Origin: DUAG01 sp046756865
GTDB lineage: Bacteria > Nitrospirota > Nitrospiria > SBBL01 > JAADHI01
DNA: 8,970 nucleotides
Assembly: GCA_046756865.1 (NCBI GenBank)
Contig: JBHHXE010000089.1
Span: forward strand, 1-8,970
Direction: 5' to 3'
This document shows, one piece after another, positions 1 through 6,015 of this stretch. The notes below the pieces were generated by a model. It had not been told where the DNA came from, did no database searches, and worked only from the letters and a program-made list of their open reading frames with translations. A program made the position numbers and the translations under genes. Each line of letters begins with the position of its first letter. The stretch's first letter is position 1.

Positions 1-2542
1 AGGAGAATCCGCTGATCACACCGTCAGAGGCCTGGTTGTCGAACTGGATAAAATGCGGATGGATATTGATCTTCGACATCTGGAAGTTCGTCGGGTTGTT
101 GTCCACCCATTCGCTCTTCAAAATGACGTCGAGACAGTCATACACATTCACCCGATAGACCAGAGGCCGCGCCAGATCCGGATTGGCCCGGACCTTCGCC
201 ACATCTTCATGCAGGACATAGATCGTACCGTCCTTATCGATCACACGCTTGTCCTTACCGATTGCGTCATTCATCGTAATCGGTGTCTGGATGAAGTGGA
301 TCGTATACTGCTTACGACCGGCGCCCTCAGGACACAGTGACCAGCGTCCCTGCTCGCCCGGCTCCGCGGGAAGGGTCGTCTCCTCTCCAGGCGCCCCAAC
401 ACTCCCCGGATCGGTCGAGGGCATGTTGTTGTTCTTGTCCATATGGATGGGCTCCAGCCAGGGCGCTCCCCCGTGATGTCGGGCGAAGGGCACCCGCTTG
501 CCAAAGTGCGGCTTGAAATGCGGCCACGCCAGCTTTCCTGTCTTCGGCTCAAACAGGATCGGAGGACGTTTTCCCGGCATCGGAGATTTGTACTTCGGAT
601 TCGGAAACTGCCCCGTATCCTCCCTCTCACCCATCGCCTTCAAGCCCTTCCAGGTGTAATCCCAGACGCTTGCGTCATAGGCCAGGATCTGACCCTTTTC
701 ATCCGAGGTATGTCCGGGCTGACCCATGGGCGGCAGCATCATCTTCACCCAGTCCTTGATCGAGACATCCGGAACCGGCTTCGACCAGTCTGAGGTTTTC
801 TTGGTGATGTTCCACTTCTTATCAAACCAGTTCATGGTCTTTCCAACCAGCTTGTCGGAAGTCACACCCCTTGGGATGCGGCCTTTCCTGTCCGGAAGCT
901 CTTTCAGCGGCACCATTGCATCCGTGCTGACAAAAGGGTAGTCCCCCGACTGAATCGTATTGTACACACGCCAGTAGCCCCACATGCCGGCCACATAGTG
1001 GTGGGCAACATGACAATGGAAAAGGAAATCACCCGCCAATTGCTGGCAGAGTCCCGATCCGCACTCTGTCTGAAGGTCAACGGCCTCGGTCGGTCCAATC
1101 ACCTCAACATCGACGCGATCTGAGATCGTCCGGATCACCGGAAACTTGACCGGATTGTCCCAGGACGTTGTCAGAAGCTCTTCACCTTTCCCATCCGCTT
1201 TCGGCTGACGCAGCCAGCGGATCGATCCGCCATGCGGATGATGAGAATGGAAAACCTCCCCGCCGCCATGAATCAGGCGGAATTTCGCAGGATCGCCCAT
1301 GTAGGAGCGCGGAATCGTCGTCGGCACATCCCCAAAGGTATAGGAGCTGTAGGCCATGGACTCATCTTCAAAGTGGAAGTATTTTTCCTGGGTGGCCAGA
1401 TTGTTGATCCCGAAAGGCTCGCTGCGGAAGTTTATCGCACGGGCCGAGGGACGGTAGGCATCGGTGTTCGGATCACGCTGCGGGATCATCTCCCCGTCCC
1501 GGTTGAGCGGACGGAAGGATTCATCTCCAACCTCGTGATAGACCAAGGTGAATTCACGGAAATCCTTCGAGACCGGCTCGATGGCATCGTCATAGGCAAT
1601 CATCATCTGCCAGCCGCTCTGGGATTCTTTTCCCGTGATCGGATTGAGATAGACGGCCCCCATCGGCTCAACAATAAAGGCACCGATCAGGCCGAGGCTT
1701 CCGGGCTCACGTCCTGCGTGGCTGTGGAAGACTTTCCCGCCCTCCTGTGCATCCGGCTGAATGTACCATTCCATAACCACACTGTTTCCCGGACTCACGT
1801 TTGAATCGGGATTAACTGAGGTTGCCGGCTGGCCGGTCTTTTGGATGACCGTGCTTGAGCCGTGAATATGAAGCCCCACATCCTCGTCTTCGACCTCGTT
1901 ACGAAGGGTAATGATCATGCAGTCTCCCTGATTGCCGCGAATAACAAGCGGTGTGATCAGATCAGTCTGATGACCCAGTGAAACCGCACCGGGATCGTAA
2001 CCCGGCGCCTTCCGCGCCTCCCGGTTGATGCGCTCTTCTTCACGGACGCCTTTGAGGTTCTTCGTAAGCACATACATGTAGCCGGGGTGGAAATCCTGCC
2101 AAGCGTTCAGTGTAATCTCAACGTTGATGGCCGTAATGTCCAGCTCCTTCACCGGAGCGTTGCTCGGGCAACGCGCTCCGGCACTCACCGACTCTGCAGC
2201 ACCCGTCGGGCCAAGAAACCAGCTCCGATCCATCTGCATTTTCGCGCTGATCTCACCGAAGGGACCGGTTTTCCCCGACTTCTCCTGGTGACCCATGATA
2301 TCGTCCATCAGGGTTCCCATCGCCGCATCAACTTTTGCCTTCCGGCCTTCCTGACCCTGTTCTTTCTCTTCTCTTAAGAGTTGCGCCTTTAACTTCGCCT
2401 TCCAGTCGGCAGACGCGACCATTTTCGGCTCTGAATCCTCTGCGTGGTCATGATCATTTCCGGCCAGGGACAATCCCTGGATGGAAAATACCATCAAGAG
2501 CGCGAGGACCCCCCCTATTATATTTCTTCCTGCTCTATCCAT
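1..2542 (-). CDS. Giant exported multicopper oxidase, 3' end beyond the window (MnxG-like large MCO)
   Basis: The frame stays open from ATG 2542 to the left edge, giving 847 residues and no stop. AAGGAG at 2549-2554 lies 6 nt before the ATG. Residues 1-27 form a Sec signal peptide (RNIIGG, hydrophobic core, SLA/GN cleavage), followed by a His/Asp stretch DHDH and a charged, probably helical segment to about residue 90. All four copper motifs follow in laccase order: HIH 225-227, HSH 273-275, HxxHxH 432-437 and HCHxxxHxxxxM 509-520 (Cys510, His515, Met520 for type 1 copper). C494 and C499 may form a disulfide. After about 300 residues without copper motifs, a new HPHFIQFD motif begins at 828, so a second cupredoxin unit seems to start. 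The family couples one-electron substrate oxidation to reduction of O2 to water. The size and repeated architecture recall MnxG-type Mn(II) oxidases, but the substrate cannot be read from this sequence. MCO identity is near certain; the subfamily is inferred. Confidence 0.93.
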   Translation of the reverse strand, partial: MDRAGRNIIGGVLALLMVFSIQGLSLAGNDHDHAEDSEPKMVASADWKAKLKAQLLREEKEQGQEGRKAKVDAAMGTLMDDIMGHQEKSGKTGPFGEISAKMQMDRSWFLGPTGAAESVSAGARCPSNAPVKELDITAINVEITLNAWQDFHPGYMYVLTKNLKGVREEERINREARKAPGYDPGAVSLGHQTDLITPLVIRGNQGDCMIITLRNEVEDEDVGLHIHGSSTVIQKTGQPATSVNPDSNVSPGNSVVMEWYIQPDAQEGGKVFHSHAGREPGSLGLIGAFIVEPMGAVYLNPITGKESQSGWQMMIAYDDAIEPVSKDFREFTLVYHEVGDESFRPLNRDGEMIPQRDPNTDAYRPSARAINFRSEPFGINNLATQEKYFHFEDESMAYSSYTFGDVPTTIPRSYMGDPAKFRLIHGGGEVFHSHHPHGGSIRWLRQPKADGKGEELLTTSWDNPVKFPVIRTISDRVDVEVIGPTEAVDLQTECGSGLCQQLAGDFLFHCHVAHHYVAGMWGYWRVYNTIQSGDYPFVSTDAMVPLKELPDRKGRIPRGVTSDKLVGKTMNWFDKKWNITKKTSDWSKPVPDVSIKDWVKMMLPPMGQPGHTSDEKGQILAYDASVWDYTWKGLKAMGEREDTGQFPNPKYKSPMPGKRPPILFEPKTGKLAWPHFKPHFGKRVPFARHHGGAPWLEPIHMDKNNNMPSTDPGSVGAPGEETTLPAEPGEQGRWSLCPEGAGRKQYTIHFIQTPITMNDAIGKDKRVIDKDGTIYVLHEDVAKVRANPDLARPLVYRVNVYDCLDVILKSEWVDNNPTNFQMSKINIHPHFIQFDNQASDGVISGFS

Positions 2543-2548
2543 TCACAT

Positions 2549-2554
2549 CTCCTT
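2549..2554 (-). promoter_or_regulatory. Ribosome-binding site of the multicopper oxidase gene
   Basis: AAGGAG sits 6 nt upstream of the ATG at 2542 within an AGAAGGAG context. It fixes the start and places the signal peptide at the true N-terminus. The intervening ATGTGA is a start codon followed directly by a stop, which is probably incidental. Confidence 0.75.
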
Positions 2555-2773
2555 CTTCTGATGGTGATTTTGAAATTTTTTCCTGCCTGAGATTTGCGAC
2601 TAAAGCCTGTTGCATTTGGTGTTACAGTGTGAACCCTTGTTACATAACCAGTGAATATTGAAGCCCGGTGATAACGAGACGACTTTCTCCCACTTTCCCA
2701 ATTGAACCTATGATCGACTTCCCCTGAAACAACTTTTGTTAAAAAGAAAACTTTCGTGATGAGCAAGGGATGG

Positions 2774-2790
2774 AGCAAGATACATGCCAA
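2774..2790 (-). promoter_or_regulatory. Candidate sigma-54 (-24/-12) promoter driving the multicopper oxidase
   Basis: Read on the minus strand, 2790 to 2774 is TTGGCATGTATCTTGCT. The sigma-54 consensus is TGGCACG-N4-TTGCW. Here the -24 GG (2788-2787) and the -12 GC (2776-2775) are separated by exactly 10 nt, and the only clear mismatches are C to T in the -24 element and the following purine. Transcription would begin near 2763 and leave a leader of about 220 nt before the oxidase ATG. No convincing sigma-70 -35/-10 pair was seen in the same region. The match is direct; function is inferred. Confidence 0.6.
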
Positions 2791-2895
2791 TTGCAAATTA
2801 TGATTGAGTGTTATGCGTAAAAGAAACAACAGGGTACAGAACTTCATGATTTTATTACATCTTGAGGGGGATATCTCCAAAGAAAGGGGAGGCAG

Positions 2896-2955
2896 AATAG
2901 TGTCTACCTGTCTAGACACATAGACAGTCATTAGACACTATTTTTTAGACAGGTA
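2896..2955. promoter_or_regulatory. Array of six TGTCTA/TAGACA half-sites with nested inverted repeats; candidate enhancer (activator-binding) region
   Basis: Half-sites are TGTCTA at 2901 and 2909, and TAGACA at 2913, 2921, 2932 and 2946. Two dyads, 2901-2918 and 2909-2926, have the form TGTCTA-N6-TAGACA and overlap with an 8-bp offset. A perfect 11-bp inverted repeat (2896-2906 with 2932-2942) encloses a 7-bp one (2908-2914 with 2921-2927, loop GACACA). A competing perfect 10-bp pairing joins 2905-2914 to 2946-2955. The array lies about 110-165 bp upstream of the -24 element of the candidate sigma-54 promoter, the usual position of bacterial enhancer-binding-protein sites. T-rich 2941-2946 after the outer stem could mimic a rightward terminator, but no rightward gene precedes it. 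Transposase-binding end repeats are the main alternative. Confidence 0.55.
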
Positions 2956-3028
2956 AACATGTCGTTATACAGTTTCTGATGCCCCTGTGTAAGCATACCA
3001 CTTTATTCCTACATGGCAAGGACGACGA

Positions 3029-3330
3029 CCCGCGACTCGTGATCAGTTCGCGGGATAAACCCCCAAACCGACTGAAGAAGAGGGCTATGGATGTGTCAGA
3101 ACAATCGTTTTGTTACGGGGGAGGGCTGGGGGATAAAAAAGATTTCAGTAAGACCCTCATTCCGCGATTGCGGAATGAGAAACCGCCGATTCGCCTGAAA
3201 AGACTGCGTTATCGGCCAAAGGTCTCCTCACCGTACGGGTGAGTACGCCTCCGTCGCCCTTATGGCCTCTGGCCTTGTCTTTTAGACAACTTATGCGCTT
3301 TACCCCAAGAGCAATCGCTGATCTTGGGTA
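3029..3330. repeat. Hairpin-rich non-coding block (at least five inverted repeats)
   Basis: Stems seen are: CCCGCG(ACT) 3029-3037 with (AGT)TCGCGGG 3045-3054, carrying one bulged T; a perfect 10-bp stem 3156-3165 with 3170-3179 and loop GATT; a 6-bp stem 3227-3232 with 3238-3243; a 6-bp stem 3275-3280 with 3284-3289 (TTGTCT-TTT-AGACAA); and 3304-3310 with 3322-3328. None has a U-tract of the kind needed by an intrinsic terminator. Possible explanations are a cluster of REP-like intergenic palindromes, a decayed miniature mobile element, or a structured RNA. The palindromes are direct observations; the interpretation is open. Confidence 0.5.
3301..3330 (-). terminator. Hairpin 19 nt past the rnd stop codon; possible 3' mRNA stabiliser or weak terminator
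   Basis: CCCAAGA (3304-3310) pairs perfectly with TCTTGGG (3322-3328) around an 11-nt loop. The outer TA pairs can join if one C is bulged. It directly follows the end of ribonuclease D. On the minus strand the stem is followed by TAAAGCGC rather than a T-run, so it is not a classical rho-independent terminator. Confidence 0.3.
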
Positions 3331-3348
3331 AGAGGAAACTCTGTTTGC

Positions 3349-4500
3349 TTATTGCTTGGTTTTGGAAGACGAAACAAGCCGGGAGATTTCGTTGATCAGA
3401 AGCGTCCCATAGCGCTTGATTTGCCATTTACGAAGCGGCAAAATTCCGTCGAGCCCTTCAAGCGTCTCCGGCTTTTCCTTTGCAATCACTTTAAGGATGC
3501 TGGAGGAGATCACCATCGAAGGCTCCAGCCCTTCAAGCGCTGCCTGTTTATTCCGCCAGGCCTTGAGTCCGGCCAGGCGTTTTTCCTCATCACGTGTCAG
3601 AGTGACCGTGGCCGCAGACCGCTTTTCCTTCCCGGGGAGGGGCACTGTCGACGTTAAGCCCTTTGAAACCGCCTCAAGCCAGCGTGATTTATTTTTCCGG
3701 ATACTTGAACTCTCCCTCGGAAACAAGCGGGCAAGGGCCGCTTCATCCTGAGGAGGACTCTTTGCGATGGTCAAAAGCTCCCAGTTTGAGATAACTTTGA
3801 ATGAGGGACGATTGCTTTCCTTTGCCAGGCGATCCCGGGCAACAGCCAACTCCCTGAGTACCCGTTGTGATACAGGGGGGAGCGGTTTAGCGCCCTTGAT
3901 CCTGAGGTAATCATTTGGCTCGAAAGTTTTTCCATTCCAAGTAATCTCCTCAAGCAGTCGACATTCTTCGGCGATCTGGTCTTCTCTTCCTTTCTTTTCA
4001 ACCTCCTTTTTTAAGATCTGATAAAGGGGGACAAGGAAAAAGGTATCCCGGAATGCATAGTCCAACTGCTCTCTGGGAATGGGTCGATAAGACCAGTCCG
4101 CCTTCTGGTATTTCTTGGACAGCGTCTCCTGAAAATACCGCTTGACCAGGTCCTGAAGAGAGTATTTCTCGATACCGACGGCACGCGCAGCAAGTGTGGT
4201 GTCAAAGATGGGTCCGATCTTAAAGCCGAAGTCCCGCCTCATGGACGCCACATCGTAGTCGGCCCCATGAAGTATTTTCAGGATCGACCGATCTTCCAGA
4301 ATGGAGGCCAGCGGAAGGACGGAATCGAGAAGAAGCGGATCAAAAACATAGTGTTTTTCCCCACCGGAAATCTGGATCAGGCTGACCCTTTCCTTGTAGC
4401 TGAAAAGTGAATCCCCCTCTGTGTCCACGCCAATAACAGAACAGCCTTTCAAGATCGATATGGCCGCATCCCGTGCATCAGGGGTCGTAATATATTCCAA
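3349..4500 (-). CDS. rnd: Ribonuclease D (DEDDy 3'-5' exoribonuclease with HRDC domains)
   Basis: This is a 383-residue protein, close to E. coli RNase D in length. The DnaQ-like exonuclease fold has all metal ligands: D26 and E28 in VDTEGDS, D83 in HGADYD, and Y148/D152 in YAFRD (the DEDDy signature). The motif DWSYRPIPREQLDYA (135-149) is typical of RNase D. Two HRDC-type helical regions follow, at about 212-280 and 302-375. The enzyme trims the 3' ends of tRNA precursors and other small structured RNAs in the cytoplasm. The start is TTG at 4500; the next in-frame Met is residue 87, which would remove the catalytic motifs. A GGAG lies about 11 nt upstream of the TTG. The gene begins 23 nt after the thioredoxin gene, so the two are probably co-transcribed. 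Confidence 0.93.
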   Translation of the reverse strand: MEYITTPDARDAAISILKGCSVIGVDTEGDSLFSYKERVSLIQISGGEKHYVFDPLLLDSVLPLASILEDRSILKILHGADYDVASMRRDFGFKIGPIFDTTLAARAVGIEKYSLQDLVKRYFQETLSKKYQKADWSYRPIPREQLDYAFRDTFFLVPLYQILKKEVEKKGREDQIAEECRLLEEITWNGKTFEPNDYLRIKGAKPLPPVSQRVLRELAVARDRLAKESNRPSFKVISNWELLTIAKSPPQDEAALARLFPRESSSIRKNKSRWLEAVSKGLTSTVPLPGKEKRSAATVTLTRDEEKRLAGLKAWRNKQAALEGLEPSMVISSSILKVIAKEKPETLEGLDGILPLRKWQIKRYGTLLINEISRLVSSSKTKQ

Positions 4501-4523
4501 CGTATCTATCTCTCCAGATACCC

Positions 4524-5027
4524 TTAAAGAATATCTTCCAGAACTTTCCGGAATTGAGGGTGATCCAGCAATCCCCCTCCCTGAAACGGCACAACCAGTT
4601 CTCCTTTTTTGTCAAAAAGAAAAAGGGTCGGGGTAACCCGCGCGCCAAAACGTCTTGAAACCCGGTTTTGGGTATCATAGAACGCCGGGAAAGGAAAGGC
4701 CTTTCGGTGTGATTTTACGTAGCGCCGGATGTTCTTGCGTGTGTCCTTGAATCCGATCGCGTAGACTTGGAAGGGTTTACCCTCTAGCTCTTTTTGAAGA
4801 CGGGCAATCTTGGGAAGTTCGCTTTGGCAGGTCCCGCACCACGAAGCCCAAAAAACAAGGAGGGTCACTTTACCGATCAGATCCTCTTGGGTGACCTTCT
4901 CTCCCTTTAGAGAGACAAGCTCAAAGGGAGGAGCCTTTTGACGGGCCTCATCCGCTTGAATCGCTTCGAAGGAAATAATCAGGGGAAAAAATAAAATGAA
5001 TATGAATACCGACTTTTTTATAGCCAT
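4524..5027 (-). CDS. Exported TlpA/ResA-like thioredoxin-fold protein
   Basis: From ATG 5027 the product has 167 residues. It starts with an N-terminal signal peptide or anchor (AIKKS, hydrophobic 7-20, possible cleavage after A25). A thioredoxin fold follows, with active site WCGTC (C64, C67) and cis-proline in VTPT (P133). The segment APPFELVSLKGEKVTQEDLIGK (32-53) is typical of the AhpC/TSA-TlpA-ResA group. Such proteins reduce or isomerise thiols outside the cytoplasmic membrane, for example in cytochrome c maturation or copper-site assembly; which substrate applies here is unknown. The frame is open further upstream to ATG 5081, with an ATG at 5054 and a GTG at 5033. None of these has a clear ribosome-binding site; 5027 was chosen because it puts the signal peptide at the N-terminus. 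It lies 23 nt upstream of rnd. No cytochrome maturation gene is nearby. Confidence 0.88.
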   Translation of the reverse strand: MAIKKSVFIFILFFPLIISFEAIQADEARQKAPPFELVSLKGEKVTQEDLIGKVTLLVFWASWCGTCQSELPKIARLQKELEGKPFQVYAIGFKDTRKNIRRYVKSHRKAFPFPAFYDTQNRVSRRFGARVTPTLFLFDKKGELVVPFQGGGLLDHPQFRKVLEDIL

Positions 5028-5235
5028 GTCCACTGTGTACCATACCTTTCTCATCTTCGCAAGACTCGCTTTACCCCTCATCCTGAGTTGCGGATTGTGA
5101 AACCTTTATTTCGCTTGGGATAAAATACCGTGAATCGCGATGAGGCGATTGGGTGAAATCTCTTAATATTTACCGCTAAGCAGATCCCCGAAATACCTCC
5201 GAGTTGGTTTTTCAGACGGCTGAGACGACAAACCT
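5028..5235. other. Intergenic region between the TenI-like gene and the thioredoxin gene
   Basis: The region (part of it open in the thioredoxin frame to 5081) holds a small hairpin, AATCGC 5133-5138 with GCGATT 5145-5150. Near the end of the TenI-like gene there is an isolated GGAGGT on the minus strand with no start codon at a usable distance. I see no gene, tRNA or clear promoter. Confidence 0.45.
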
Positions 5236-5883
5236 TCAAAAACCACGATCCCCCCAGAGATTTTTTATCCGCCTTAGCAGCCCTCGGCATCTCCCGGAGA
5301 TGTCCTCGGCGGAAGCAATCTCGGAAATCATGGCGGCTCCGTCTGCGCCTGCAAAAAAAATCTCCTCCAGTCGCTCTAAACGTACGCCGCCCAACGCGAA
5401 GAGGGGAAGGGAGGTCTTCTTCCTGGCCTCCCGAAAACCTTCAAGCCCCAGGGGAACGCCGTAGGGACGCTTTGAAGGGGTGTCATAAACCGGGCCGAAT
5501 ACTGCAAAATCAGCTCCCGCCTTTTCAGCCTCATGAATATCATCTAGCGAATGGCAGGAAACACCAATCCATCGTTCCGTCCCCAGGATCGCTCTGGCAA
5601 CACGAACCGGGAATCCCGTCGCAGGAAGATGCACACCATCTGCATCAACCGCAAGGCAAACATCAACCCGGTCATTGATCAGCAATTTCATACCGTATTC
5701 TCTTGTAATTGACCTTATTTCGGAAGCAAGTTGCAGCAGGGCACGCGGCGGAAGATCCTTCTCTCGAAGTTGCATGGCTTTAATCCCGCCTTTACCCGCC
5801 AGACGGGTCACTTCAGGCAGAAGCCGCCCACGCGTCTGAGTTCGATCTGAAATGAAATAAAGTTGGAAGTCAACCTGCGGCAT
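5236..5883 (-). CDS. tenI: ThiE/TenI-family protein, more like thiazole tautomerase TenI than thiamine phosphate synthase
   Basis: The 215-residue TIM-barrel protein carries family motifs QLREKD (38-43), LINDRVD (68-74), IGVSCHS (106-112), FGPVYDTPSK and a glycine-rich ALGGV followed by GADGAAMIS for phosphate binding. In ThiE the ADGVHL segment continues GQxD, whose Asp binds Mg for pyrophosphate chemistry. Here it reads DGVHLPATG, with Gly90 at the Asp position, like the HLP/QLPS segment of TenI as I recall it. TenI aromatises the thiazole tautomer made by ThiG; ThiE joins thiazole phosphate and pyrimidine diphosphate. The position after thiS-thiG fits TenI. The ATG at 5883 follows a GAGAAGG only 1 nt away, and an in-frame TGA 9 nt upstream rules out ATG extension. 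Family identity is very likely; the TenI versus ThiE assignment is moderate, and automated pipelines may call it thiE. Confidence 0.85.
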   Translation of the reverse strand: MPQVDFQLYFISDRTQTRGRLLPEVTRLAGKGGIKAMQLREKDLPPRALLQLASEIRSITREYGMKLLINDRVDVCLAVDADGVHLPATGFPVRVARAILGTERWIGVSCHSLDDIHEAEKAGADFAVFGPVYDTPSKRPYGVPLGLEGFREARKKTSLPLFALGGVRLERLEEIFFAGADGAAMISEIASAEDISGRCRGLLRRIKNLWGDRGF

Positions 5884-5987
5884 GCCTTCTCACTGTGGAT
5901 GAAGCGTAGGGGATAAGAGGAGAGCACCCCGCGCATGGAATAGATTCGTGCAGGTTTATGCGTGCTTCGCGCCTTGCCCGAAAGCTC

Positions 5988-6015
5988 AATCGTGGCGGGA
6001 TGGACCCTTACGATT
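5988..6015. repeat. Hairpin overlapping the thiG stop codon
   Basis: AATCGT (5988-5993) pairs with ACGATT (6010-6015), and GGG (5997-5999) with CCC (6005-6007) inside it. On the minus strand it begins in the thiG stop codon and is followed by GAGCTTTCGG, with no T-tract. It may shape mRNA stability between thiG and the TenI-like gene. The rest of the 130-bp gap (5884-6013) shows no gene. Confidence 0.3.

Larger units (their letters stand above)
2543..3348. other. 806-bp intergenic region between rnd and the multicopper oxidase
   Basis: I see no credible gene here on either strand. From the oxidase start outward it holds the ribosome-binding site, an AT-rich leader (2555-2763), the sigma-54 candidate (2774-2790), another AT-rich stretch (2791-2895), the TGTCTA/TAGACA array (2896-2955) and a hairpin-rich block (3029-3330) next to the end of rnd. 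Small open frames in it, such as the 87-codon plus-strand frame at 2979-3242, run through the hairpins, have low-complexity basic products and lack a good ribosome-binding site. Confidence 0.7.

Noticed and set aside
271..630. 119-codon minus-strand open frame in the oxidase region
   Set aside because: It is an out-of-frame shadow of the oxidase coding sequence, rich in Arg and Ser with no family motif.
1232..1804. 190-codon plus-strand open frame, and other plus-strand frames between 53 and 2377
   Set aside because: They lie antisense to the oxidase, whose minus-strand frame carries the copper motifs continuously. Their products show no recognisable domain or good ribosome-binding site.
2620..2650. 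CRP/FNR-like site (TGTAAC...TTCACA) in the oxidase leader
   Set aside because: The half-sites match only partly and the spacing is off by one from the family consensus.
2518..2931. 137-codon minus-strand open frame spanning the oxidase promoter region
   Set aside because: It overlaps the oxidase start, the sigma-54 candidate and the repeat array. Its composition and lack of motifs suggest chance.
2896..2946. Rho-independent terminator for a rightward gene
   Set aside because: A stem followed by a T-run exists, but no rightward gene ends here and the outer stem is AT-rich. Overlapping half-sites explain the palindromes better.
2896..2955. CRISPR array
   Set aside because: The repeated unit is only 6 bp, occurs in both orientations, and spacing varies (8, 11, 14 bp). 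This is not a repeat-spacer structure.
2979..3242. 87-codon plus-strand open frame
   Set aside because: It runs through several hairpins, has no ribosome-binding site and encodes a basic low-complexity product with no recognised domain.
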